DNA of 64,000 nucleotides from Cannabis sativa (lineage: Eukaryota; Streptophyta; Magnoliopsida; Rosales; Cannabaceae): positions 17,262,041 to 17,326,040 of the forward strand of contig NC_083606.1 in the NCBI RefSeq assembly GCF_029168945.1, read 5' to 3'. Numbering within the stretch: the stretch's first letter is position 1; every line of letters starts with the position of its first letter. The notes under the pieces were generated by a model. It saw only the letters and a program-made list of their open reading frames with translations. It was not told the origin of the DNA and ran no database searches. Below are positions 11,768 to 22,733 of this stretch, in pieces. Position numbers and translations under genes: made by a program.

Positions 11768-13389
11768 AACTCCCACTTGCACTAATATAAAACAAAATGT
11801 GCATTTCAAATAATCTCAACACCTTGATTTACAAATCAAGTGTAGTAGTTGTAAACTCCTCGTAATAGGATCTGACAGGTTGAATTAACACAACATTTTT
11901 CTCCACTATTACTCTTCCTTAATCACAAAATCCTTGATAATGTGAAATTCCTCTCTATATGTGTACTCTCTTGGGATACTGGATTCTATACTTTTCGCAA
12001 CTACTTTTTGGTTATCAAGAAATAACACTAGTAGTTAAGACAAGTTGGAACGGTGCCACAAATGTATAGAACTTTCCTTAGACTGAATAAGTACCTTTCC
12101 TGCAACTTTAACATTCATTCTCTCTCTGGTAGACCTAGAGACTTCAGATAGGTTTTTACACTTCTCCAAAATCACTACTCCACCCCTAGAGTAATCACCA
12201 TCTTATCAGCAGACTTTCTAGCACAAAGGCAAGTCTCGAAATCTGATGTGGTGTAGTCTAAGAGTTTTAAACACAACCTTATAGACTAGCATATAGTTCT
12301 TCTTCTTAATCTTAACATTTACTTGATTGTCTTCCAATGTTCCTTTCCTGGATTAATCTGATACCTACTCTTTACTCCCACTCAACAGCAGGTGTCTGGT
12401 CTAAGGCATACTAAAACATACCTGAGACCTCTCACTGTTGATTTAAAGAATTCTTTCATGGCTTTATCTTTTCTGGAATAGTTGAGACTTTTCCTTAGAT
12501 AAATAAAATCTATGCCTAGAAGTTGAGAAGCTTCTATAGATTGCCATTAGAAAGAAAATACTTCAGCATCTTACTAAAGTAAGTTGCTTGCATTAGAGTA
12601 AGTAATTACCAGGTATACCACAAGCCATAGGTTTCGATAAACTCAAACCTATAATACTAGGAACAAGAAGTCTTGTTAAGTCCATTGAATATACTTATAC
12701 ACGAAAACTTCCTTTCTTGTCCTTGTAATAGAAAACTTTAGGTTATTCCATGTGAATGGATCAAACCATAGTTCTATTGGCTTTTCTTCTTAGTTTCTTA
12801 TCTTGACAATCCATTACTTGTTTAAACTCACAATGGATTTTAATCACTAGTGTCTTCCAAGTCATAAGAAGTGAAGTTCCTTGAAACTCTCCCACTACGA
12901 CAAGGTACCGTGAATTATGTCTAAGAAAAACTAAATGGTATTGACCTCTTCGATTGTTTCAAGACAACAGAGGCAGTGGGATCATCATATGTCAAATAGG
13001 ATGATAGAATACTTTTGGAATCAAGAAAAAAATATCTCCTTTATTTTCTACTTTTCAGACTTAGTCATTTTCTTAGAAAAATGGTATTTGTTTAAACAAA
13101 CACTTTCTTATCTAATGAATATGGGATGGTCCACCCCTAATCACTTAGAATAGCTAACAAACCATAGTTAATAGTTCTAGCTTTTCATAAGATTTTGATT
13201 AGGTCATCCATGAATCTAGTAATGATTTACATTAAGTATACAACCATTGCATCATTCTGAAATTATATTACCATAGAAGGATTTAGGCAACGACTAGTAA
13301 CTAATCATCAATATGCAAAACAAAATTTCTGGGGAGGTAAGTTTGGATATAATTTAAAAATCAAATTAATGATCTTTGAACTGCATATC
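11768..13389 (-). pseudogene. Element C pol relic, 3' part, with PPT
   Basis: Minus-strand PPT AACTCCCACTT (11768-11778), then a decayed RNase H-RT-integrase relic matching element B's 8060-9690 in reverse. No open frame is worth annotating; the ORF at 12935-13153 runs opposite to the pol sense. The relic stops at 13389, where element D inserted. Confidence 0.82.
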
Positions 13390-15281
13390 TATTGGGCTTA
13401 TGCCCTAAATAAAACTCTTTACAATCTGATTAGTTATCAATATAAGAAATTTGAAGTGATTAATGTTTGCATGAATTTTACATGCTAATGGTTTAATATG
13501 TTTATTACATTTACACACAGAATAAGTTAAATCCAGATCATATGTTTATTCACAATTATAGTATCGTCAACACAGTGGAATGTGATTGTGATCATATGAA
13601 TCAAAAGACTAAGTCCCTGTTTCATCAATGTTTTGGATTTACACTAATGTGATAATCAGCGATGATGTGTACTTACACTTGGAGTAAGTGTTATGTTCTT
13701 TCCAGGACATTAGTAAAGTGTACTAGTTTCGAATGTATGGAGTATACATTGGACTGGACCGATATTGCAACGAAGTTAAGATATTACAAACTTACCGTTA
13801 TATATCTTTCCAAGTTAATATCAATAGTTGATCTTAAGATTAAAAGAATTTAAATCCTGATATGCTTAGGCTCAACTCAGGAGTGTTATTCATGTTCTTT
13901 GATTTATTAGTTAAGCCTACTTTTGGGTCAGGGTGATACGTATATTTTGGGAACATGATAGTATGATTGAGTGGGAGTGCTGAACATAAATATGGAATCT
14001 ATAGCTTCTACTGGTGTATAGAAGTCAAGTGATGATTCCCTTTGAGCTTAGCAAATAGAAGTAAATGGATGAGCTCTTGTTTAACTGACTAATTATTAGA
14101 TCACTAAACACCATTTACAGGTAGCTAAGTGTTTTAAGGGGCAAAATACATTGAGGGGTGAGAACGGTAAAATTATCCCATCTCGATGTAAATCATCTAT
14201 ATAGAGGATCTTTAAATCACAATAAGATTATAACAATGGTTAAATGAGATAGCATATTGATATCGTGGAACATATAATATGCTCTATATAAGTCTGAGAG
14301 TGCAATTCTAAGTTCTAAGAGTGGATTCGACGAAGAATTAATAAGTAGGAATTTACTTGGTAAATTTGGTTCACTTATTGGAAGCTCAGCATATAGATCC
14401 ATGGTCCCCATTCTAGTTGAGAACATTCTGCTTGTAAGACTCATTAATTGATTCGTGATTGATCAATTATAATTCTAAAGTTAGACTATGTCTAATTTAT
14501 GAATTTTCACTAAGCAGGGGTGAAATTGAAAAGAAAAGAGATTCTAGGTTTATTTATTTATTAATGGACTTTATATGTCTAGTTAATAATTAAATTAAAT
14601 GACAATATTATTTAATAATCTTTTTTTAGTTATTAAATAATTCGTTTTGGCATTTAAAAGGTTAGAATTGGAAAATTTGCGTTTTTGAGAAAATAGAAAT
14701 AAAATTTGTGAAAACTGCAAAATCAAGTGGGCCCATTATCTACACCTTGGCCGGCCACTTGTTTGACTTTTTCAAATTAATATTTTCATTATTTTAATGC
14801 CAAATAATTCCTAACCTAAACCTAGTAGTTGCCTATAAATAGAAAGTGATCGCTCAGTAAAAAGAAACATATTCATTAGTTATCTGACAGAAATTTCTCT
14901 CTTCAGAAAAACTGAGCCTTCCCTATTATATTCTATTGGCCGAAATCCCTCTCTCTCTCTCTTTTCTCTTCATATATTTCGAACCCTAGTGAAAGAGTGA
15001 GTGCCCAACACAGCAAGCAGTAACTCAATCATAGATTGGAAGACTGTGAAGGATCAAACAAAGAGAAGGACATTCGGGCTCAGATCTTGATAATACTCTG
15101 CGACAGAAAGGATACAAGGGTTAGAGATCTGAGTGGAAGGAGACATTAATTCCGCTGCATCAATGTAAGGTTTTCTTAACTTTATATGTGTTTATTTTAT
15201 CGTTTTAGAAAGTTCATATTTAGGGTGTTAAACTACATACTTGTGAGTAGATCTAAGATCCTGGTAAAATAAGTTCCAACA
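13390..15281 (+). repeat. Element D 5' LTR
   Basis: 1892 bp. Its first base pair is TA rather than TG (TATTGGG), a point change at a position important for integration, so this terminus probably mutated after insertion. It ends CCAACA. TATAAATA lies at 14834-14841 and GGCCGGCC at 14749-14756. Its body is more diverged from A and B than those are from each other. Confidence 0.9.
14834..14841 (+). promoter_or_regulatory. TATA box of element D 5' LTR
   Basis: TATAAATA, 78 bp after the GGCCGGCC palindrome. The truncated 3' LTR of D has lost this region. Confidence 0.7.
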
Positions 15282-15283
15282 AC

Positions 15284-15300
15284 TGGCCTCAGAGCCATGG
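15284..15300 (+). other. Primer-binding site of element D
   Basis: TGGCCTCAGAGCCATGG, the unmutated family form, also found in C and H. Confidence 0.78.
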
Positions 15301-18300
15301 TAATTGATTTGCTTGCAAGAAATTTGGTCTTTAAAAGGATTGTTTGTTATTTGGATGGTTTCATGTTGTATTGATTGTTATTTGATGATTGATTGATGTT
15401 TGTGAATTTTTGTGAAAAATAATTGAAATTTTGTTTCTGTAATTATTTTTATTGGATAGTATGGAAAAAATTAAGTAAGTTACTTTTTTACAGAACTCAA
15501 TTTTGATTTAATTTGAATTAGTTATGATTTTATTAAGATTCAAAAAAAAGATAGGGCAGCAGCACTCACTCACGCGTGCGGACAAGGGGCATTCAGACAA
15601 GCAGCTTGCCCAGCGCCTGTCTGAAGCCTCATATGCGCGCGGAAATGCTGCACACTTTCCCTTCCGCCGTGATTTCTCGGCCAGCACCCATCTGTGCGCG
15701 CGCAGACGTGTATGCAACACATACCGTCCGTACAGCTCACAATTTTTTCGTTTTTCTTCATTTTTTCATGCTTTTTCATGGATTTAACTTCCAATTTTTT
15801 TGTGTATTTCTGTATTTATATATTTACTATTCCTATTTCAACTCTAATTATCATAATTAAATTATTTAATATTTTTTGTTAATTTAATTAATGATATTAA
15901 TGTAATTTGAATTTAAAATTAGTAAATATTTATCTTTTTTGCTTAATTGTCCATCTTATTTTTAAATTTGATTATATCTTATCTTATTTTTCAATTTAGG
16001 TCAAATATTAATTTTTTAAAATTATTTTTTTTTTAAATAATTTGACCTTATTTAAATTTAAAATAAGATAACTATAATCATGTAATTTTAAATAGATGTA
16101 AGATATTTTGCTAACTTTTAAATTTTGTTATTTTATTTATTTAAATTAAATTTAAAATCTGAAAAAGATATTTAAAATATTTTTTTTTAATTTTTATTTA
16201 TAAAATAACATTTAATTTTTAAAAGTAGTTAGCAAATTTTGAAATGATATTTAGGTTAGTTGAAACCTAATTTTTCAAAATTGTAGGTTTAATTTTAAAT
16301 ATTTATTTAAAATAATTTCGAAATTAAATTTATATTTTTTTTTATTTTCAAAAAATAAATAATGTTTTTTTCTAATTTTTCGAAAATTAAATTATTTTAT
16401 TTTCAAAATTTAATTATTTAAAATTAAATAAATTCTACTTCGAACTATCCAGCTAACCTTGTTGCAGGAGTGTGTGGTTTTAGCTTGTTTGTAAGTTTTC
16501 AAAATCTATTATTGCTTGATTGCAAATAGCCATGGTTAACTTGTTGACAGATCCAATGATCTGATTTTAAGTCATGGCTCCCTTGGTCAAGTTAATAATT
16601 TGTAACAGGTAAATTTTACAATCTTCTTTCATTTGTGTATGACCTAGCAACATGATAGGACCCATCCAAATGTGTGCCTGTGTGAGCCTATATGTTTATT
16701 TTATTATATAAATGCATATAGGTTGTTGTTGCTAAATAAATTATCATAGTTCTTGATAGATTTTATTTAGGTCCATTTTATTTTTGGACCTATTCAATTA
16801 ATAACAGTTATTTATTTTAAGGTTAAATTCCTCTCTTTTGGGTCTTGTGTGAGAGTTGGGAGCCATAGAAGTGGGTACGACATACTGAACCCAGCACTCC
16901 CTCACATGAACTACCCTAATTGTGAAGGCCCATTTGCCTGATTTGAATAACTGTACTAGGTTAATTATATTAGTTTAACCTAATAAAATTGAATTAGCAA
17001 CATAATTAACTTTTGAAATATATGAAAATTTATTTTCATTTTAATATTTTAAAGTTAATTTTAAGAAAAACACTTTTAGTTTTAGATAATTTTTCTAGAC
17101 AAACTATTTGTATTTTTCTTGTATTTAATTAAATAAAGAATTTTAACTAACTAGATTCTTTTTGGAACTTATTTAATTAAATATTCCTATTTAAGTTATA
17201 AATTAGTTATTTTAACTGATTTTTCATATCTAACTTAAATTTGAATATTCTATTTAAATTTTAAATTAAGTTGAGGAATCCTAGGCATTAGTTATTAAAG
17301 ATTCTTAAAATATTTTTTAAGTTAGTTTTAAACTTAAAATGGAATATTTTTCAAATTAAGTGGTTACAACTTAATTTTTGATATTTAATTAAATCTAAAT
17401 TTGAAATTATTTAAGTTCTAGATTTTTTTTTTCTAAACAACTTAAATTAGATATTTTTCAAATTTTTTTTGTTGAAAAGATACTTAGTCAAATAAGATAT
17501 TTTCTAGATAGTTATTTCTAAACTGCTTATTATTTCTGAAGGAAAATATTATACATTGTGAAATTAATTATTTAAATAATTAATTCTGGTACAATTTTAT
17601 TTAAGCATATTTTTCCTAGTTTTAAACTAGAAATTAATAATTAAGCCTTCTGTACACTTAATTATTTATTTCTTGAATTTAATACATTTAATTAAATTGA
17701 AAAATTTAAATATCTAAGTTGATTTTCATCATGATACTAAAATATTTATTTTTCATGACACTTAATTAAATAGAAAATTATTTTAGGTTGAAATTTAATT
17801 TTTCAACTTAAATTTAAATAATTTTCAAAATATATTTTTATTTTATTAATCAATTTCGAAAATTGCATTTTAATTATGCAATATTTTTGAATTTATCTTG
17901 AAAAATAGATTCAGTTGTAAATTAATTATTTATTTTAATTAATTCTTGGACCAACTTAAATCAATGATTTTTTCATTTAATTGATTAATTTAAAATAAAT
18001 GAATTAAAATATATTATTAGAAATTGAATTAACTAGTCAAAGAAAATCTAGATAGGTGATATTTTTGCTTGAAGTATTTTTTCTAAGTAGTTATTAGTAT
18101 TTTTCGAAAATTTGTATGGTTTTATACTTTATTTTTCGAAAACAATAAATATATTCTTATGGAAATTTTTAAGTTGGTAATTAATTTAAATTAATACAAC
18201 TTAAATTAATTTCCTTAATATTTATATTTAAAATTACTACTAAGATGGAAATAATTAATTTTATTTCAATCACCATCTAAGTATAATTTTATAAATATTA

Positions 18301-18938
18301 TATATTAAATTCTTATTTTTGAATTTTTAATTCTAAATTTGATATTTAATGAATATATTTATTAGAATAATAAAGAAAATACATTTTAAAGAATGAGCTT
18401 TATTATTATTAAGATATTCGATCTCCATTGTTGGTTTTACATCGCATTTGTTTTAGTGAGTATTCCTCCCTAATGGAGGAACGTTCATTAGCAATTTTGC
18501 ACCGTTTAATCTCGAAAGATAAGTAGTTTGTAAGTGTTTTATATGGTATGGATCACCCTAATGGTGGCGACCATATTTGACTTGCAAATTGCGAAACAAT
18601 GGTAGTAGCTCATAAGATAGAATAGCCTTGACTCTCGCCTAAACGGGACAACGCTGGATTCCAATCTTGATCGAATAAAAGGTTGCTAGAATGTTTAACA
18701 TTTTAGATGAGCTGACAACTCTATTCAATAGATGGTAGCTTTGACTCTCGCCTAAACGGGACACTGATATCAGTTTATTGAAAAACCTTGGAAATTATTT
18801 AGGATTGAATTTTAAAGTATTTTCTCATATCATTCTTACTTGCTATGTGCTTATAATTTCTGAATTGATTTTGTGTTAAACCATTATTAATTTCTATTTG
18901 TTGATTTCTATTATTTTGTAGTATCCTGTATTATCATA
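15301..18938 (+). other. Element D 5' leader
   Basis: AT-rich non-coding leader with the family islands: a GC-rich variable patch at about 15550-15740, the paired island at 16840-16931 (GGGTCTT/AAGGCCC, one G-U pair), and the hairpin/motif array at 18464-18763 (stem TCCTCC/GGAGGA at 18464-18480; motif copies at 18628-18650 and 18741-18763). The last island ends about 175 bases before the gag start codon. Short ORFs in the GC patch (15508-15882) are in frames that no other copy conserves. Confidence 0.72.
15705..15728 (+). other. Variable-stem hairpin of element D leader
   Basis: GACG and GTATG (separated by a bulged T) pair with CATAC and CGTC around a CAACA loop. GTACAG follows at once, as in A and F. 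The bulge occupies nearly the same place as in A and B although the stem sequence differs. Confidence 0.6.
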
Positions 18939-19805
18939 ATGAATCCCATGTTATCACTGTTGACTGAAAATAAACTGAATGGATTTAACTTTCCTAAATG
19001 GAATGAGAACATTAATATTGCTCTCATAGGAGAAAGTGCCTTGTTTGTTTTAACTGAGCCGTCACCTGAAGTGCCTGGGGATAATGCATCCAAAGCTGTG
19101 AAAGAAAAGTATGAGCGTTGGCAGAAAGCAAATGACAAAGCTCTATACTTTATGCCTTCCAGCATGGTAGACACCCTCAAAACTCGGTTTTCTAAAACCG
19201 AAAAGGCTGCTGAAGTAATGACGAAGTTAAATGAGCTATTTGGTAAGGCATCAGTTCAGTCTCGCTTTGACGCGACTAAGAAGTACATTAATGCACGGAT
19301 GGAACCTCATCAAAACGTGTGTGACCATGTTCTCCTCATGGCAAGTTATTTCCAAGAAGCCCAGGATCATGGTGCTAAAATGGACAGCGCTACTCAAGTA
19401 AGCCTTATCTTGTATAGTCTAACTCCAGCATTTCTACCATACACATCAAATTATGTCATGAATAAGAAGGAAATAGACTTTCATGAGTTATTCAATGACC
19501 TTCAAACTTATGAAAATTTGATTGGAGGACCCAAGAAGAAAGGGAGTAAACCTCACAATCCTGAGAATGGTAATGGGACGATGAAACCTGAAGCAAATGT
19601 TGCCTCTGCTTCGAAACCCAAATCGAAGAAGAAGTGGAAGAACGCCAAGAAGTGTGCAAAAGCCATGAAACTCAAAAAGGCTGCAGCTTCTGGTGATGCT
19701 ACACTTAAAGGAAAGTGTTTCTACTGCAATGAGAAAGGTCATTGGAAACCACAATGTCCTAAACTTCTTGCAAAGAAACAAGGTATTTCTATTTATAAAC
19801 TTTAA
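18939..19805 (+). CDS. gag: Gag (nucleocapsid-type) protein of element D
   Basis: Intact 288-codon ORF. The ATG at 18939 is the first in frame after the leader array. The N-terminus has the KLNG...W pattern (K12-G15, W21) usual for plant copia Gag (UBN2 type). A helical, charged middle part follows, then a strongly basic Lys-rich stretch at about 225-250 and a CCHC zinc knuckle C260-x2-C263-x4-H268-x4-C273. Gag forms virus-like particles and binds the element RNA. The frame ends shortly after the knuckle, with no protease in frame, unlike a typical plant copia Gag-Pol. An intron-like segment begins at 19783; splicing would change only the last residues (stop at 19894-19896). It is the best preserved ORF in the window, apparently undamaged. 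Confidence 0.88.
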   Translation: MNPMLSLLTENKLNGFNFPKWNENINIALIGESALFVLTEPSPEVPGDNASKAVKEKYERWQKANDKALYFMPSSMVDTLKTRFSKTEKAAEVMTKLNELFGKASVQSRFDATKKYINARMEPHQNVCDHVLLMASYFQEAQDHGAKMDSATQVSLILYSLTPAFLPYTSNYVMNKKEIDFHELFNDLQTYENLIGGPKKKGSKPHNPENGNGTMKPEANVASASKPKSKKKWKNAKKCAKAMKLKKAAASGDATLKGKCFYCNEKGHWKPQCPKLLAKKQGISIYKL

Positions 19806-19882
19806 GAGTTTTAGTGAATTATTATCCAATTGGATTTATGATTCTCGACTAACTTTGTTTATTTGTTTTCTTCTTCTTATAG
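19783..19882 (+). other. Candidate intron at the end of element D gag
   Basis: A 100-bp segment with donor AAG|GTATTT, branch-point-like GACTAAC at 19847-19853, a T-rich tract and acceptor TTATAG. The branch A lies about 30 bases before the acceptor, which is normal for plants. Retained, the frame stops at 19803-19805; spliced, it stops at 19894-19896. Spliced or shortened gag RNAs are known for plant Ty1/copia elements such as BARE1 and ATCOPIA93. Confidence 0.6.
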
Positions 19883-19896
19883 GCCAAGCTACTTGA

Positions 19897-21608
19897 ACTC
19901 AGATGAGTTTGATAGGAAAGCTGGACCAAGGGTGAAATCGTCCAGATGAAGATGAAGCTCTTCAATTTTTGAATTAATTGTTTTAGTTTAAAGACAATTT
20001 GGATTTCAAATTTTTAGTTAGGGATATTAGTCCCTGTTTTTCTCATATTGTTGCAATATTTTATTATTAATAAAGTTTATTTATTTTTGAATTCAAACCC
20101 ATTGCAATTTATGAGAGCTTCATTTATTTTATCTTCATCAACAATTAGCACATTATATTTATATGTTTGTATGTGTAAGTGTTTTTATTATTGATGCAAA
20201 TTCTATAATATTTACAACTCTTCATAGAGTTATATTAAATAAACACTAGAAATTATTTCTATGTTTATTAATAATTGTTAATTTTAATACAATTATTAAG
20301 AATTTGTTTAATAAAAGGATCTTTTGATCTGATATGGGTGGAGAAAAGTTAAGAAAACTATGCAGTTCAATGATCTTTTATATCTAATGAACTCTGGATA
20401 GTATTCAACTCCACATAAACTCTATCACACTTAGAGAATCATGATCTTTACAACCTTTAGGGGTGGATCATAATCTCTATATACTTAGGGGTGGAGTTTA
20501 TCCACAAAACCCTATATGTATATACTTAGGGGTGGAGTCTATTCCACAATTCCCTATGTAACACATATTTTTCTTTAAACATGGAAGTAATATAATGACT
20601 TAGCTATTATCAATATAAATCCTTGATCTTGATTGTATGTTCCATTTTGTTTTACTATTTTAAGTAAAAGTTTGATACCTATAAAAATTCTTTGATAAAG
20701 TTTCACACTACCTCAATTGAGTGAGAGAATTTTTAAAATTCTTTACCCAACTTCATTAGGTTGCTACTTGTGATAGGTACTTAAGAACTCTACTGAAAAG
20801 AAAATCTAACCATACACATGGATAGGTATAACTTATCAGAATTATGAGAATAAGATAAAGAACTCTAGTTCAGTCCATTCGAATGACTTGAACCAAGAAT
20901 TCTTAATCCTCATAAAATTTTATGGTATCTTAATTTTGATTACTTTATCTCTGGCATGTATTTTTCACTTCAAATACTAGTCTGCTATGTTGATGACTTA
21001 GTCTTAACTTAAAGTTTCAGACTAATACAAAAGTCACAACTAGGTAACTCTCCAAACAATAAGAGGTTAAAAGTATTATTTAACCAGACATCTGCTATTG
21101 AGTGGGAGCTATCTGAGATGTAATCAAATAGGGAACATTAGAAGATATTCAAGAAAGATTTATGAAAGTGATCTATATGTTAGATATTAAGGAACTGTGT
21201 ATCAGTTGTCCTTGTATCTCACCATCTAATTTCGAAATTCTTGAGATGGTGCTTACTTTGGGGGTGGAGGAATTATTCTATAATAATTCAAGCTCTACCA
21301 GAGAAGAATTATAACTTTGTAAATTCGAAAATACTAAGAAAGTTATATTGCTGAAGAAAAGTCTACGCTGTATTATCTCAATTCATATTTTAAAATATGA
21401 GAGATATGTCTTCTGTTTATTCAGATGTACTTTTAAAACAGTAAAGATTTCAGTATCCCTTGATGAGTAAAGCATATAGTGAAGGATGCTTCATAAGTGT
21501 ATTTATGAACTAGTTTCCAGAAGTTTGGGTGGATTCAAATATACTACACTTGATCTGAAGATCAAGACATCAGATTGACCTATTTGCACAGTTTTTTTTA
21601 TATTAGTG
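19897..21608 (+). pseudogene. Short pol remnants of element D
   Basis: After a 3'UTR-like stretch (to about 20290) only fragments of pol remain: an integrase piece near 20310-20390 (match to the RTDRGGEY region), pieces of RT/RNase H to about 21540, and TATTAGTGC before the PPT. A local tandem repeat of TATATACTTAGGGGTGGAGT-like units sits at 20459-20540. Total pol-derived sequence is roughly 1.3 kb against about 3.3 kb in A, so most of pol was deleted. Confidence 0.75.
20067..20076 (+). terminator. Candidate poly(A) signal downstream of gag
   Basis: TTAATAAAGT follows a T-rich, TTGCAATATT-containing stretch about 175 bases after the spliced gag stop. It could end a short gag mRNA. AT-richness makes chance AATAAA words common, so this rests on its position. 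Confidence 0.4.
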
Positions 21609-21609
21609 C

Positions 21610-21620
21610 AAGTGGGAGTT
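21610..21620 (+). other. Polypurine tract of element D
   Basis: AAGTGGGAGTT directly before the 3' LTR start TGTTGGG. Confidence 0.85.
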
Positions 21621-22733
21621 TGTTGGGTTTTATGCCCTAAATAAAACTCTTTACAATCTGATTAGTTATCAATATAAGAAATTTGAAGTGATTAATGTTT
21701 GCATGAATTTTACATGCTAATGGTTTAATATGTTTATTACATTTACACACAGAATCAGTTAAATCCAAATCATATGTTTATTCACAATTACAGTATCGTC
21801 AACACAGTGGAATGTGATTGTGATCATATGAATCAAAAGACTAAGTCCCTGTTTCATCAGTGTTTTGGATTTACACTAATGTGATAATCAGCGATGATGT
21901 GTACTTACACTTGGAGTAAGTGTTATGTTCTTTCCAGGACATTAGTAAAGTATACTAGTTTCGAATGTATGGAGTATACATTGGACTGGACTGATATTGC
22001 AACTAAGTTAAGATATTACAAACTTACCGTTATATATCTTTCCAAGTTAATATCAATAGTTGATCTTAAGATTAAAAGAATCTAAATCCTGATATGCTTA
22101 GGCTCAACTCAGAAGTGTTATTCATGTTCTTTGATTTATTAGTTAAGCCTACTTTTGGGTCAGGGTGATACGTATATTTTGGGAACATGATAGTATGATT
22201 GAGTGGGAGTGCTGAACATAAATATAGAATCTATAGCTTCTACTGGTGTATAGAAGTCAAGTGATGATTCCCTTCGAGCTTTGCAAATAGAAGTAAATGG
22301 ATGAGCTCTTGTTTAACTGACTAATTATTAGATCACTAAACACCATTTACAGGTAGCTAAGTGTTTTACGGGGCAAAATACATTGAGGGGTGAGAACGGT
22401 AAAATTATCCCATCTCGATGTAAATCATCTATATAGAGGATCTTTAAATCACAATAAGATTATAACAATGGTTAAATGAGATAGCATATTGATATCGTGG
22501 AACATATAATATGCTCTATATAAGTCTGAGAGTGCAATTCTAAGTTCTAAGAGTGGATTCAACGAAGAATTAATAAGTAGGAATTTACTTGGTAAATTTG
22601 GTTCACTTATTGGAAGCTCAGCATATAGATCCATGGTCCCCATTCTAGTTGAGAACATTCTGCTTGTAAGACTCATTAATTGATTCGTGATTGATCAATT
22701 ATAATTCTAAAGTTAGACTATGTCTAATTTATA
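21621..22733 (+). repeat. Element D 3' LTR, truncated
   Basis: The first 1113 bp of an LTR nearly identical to 13390-14500. It breaks off at about 22733 and joins directly to reverse-oriented C relic, losing TATA box, leader start and LTR end. Confidence 0.88.

Larger units (their letters stand above)
13390..22733 (+). mobile_element. Element D: gag-only Ty1/copia element, 3' end deleted
   Basis: 5' LTR 13390-15281, PBS, long leader, an intact gag ORF, short pol remnants, PPT and a truncated 3' LTR (21621-22733). It is inserted in the C pol relic. The right TSD is lost because a deletion removed the last ~780 bp of the 3' LTR plus about 0.37 kb of C. D is the only copy in the window with a complete Gag and no usable pol. 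Confidence 0.9.

Noticed and set aside
12935..13153. 72-codon plus-strand ORF
   Set aside because: Antisense to the decayed pol of element C.
15508..15882. Several overlapping ORFs on both strands in the GC-rich patch (also at 3442-3706, 26628-26897, 62331-62624)
   Set aside because: Stop codons are rare in GC-rich sequence. Frames and peptides are not conserved between copies, while the DNA hairpin is.
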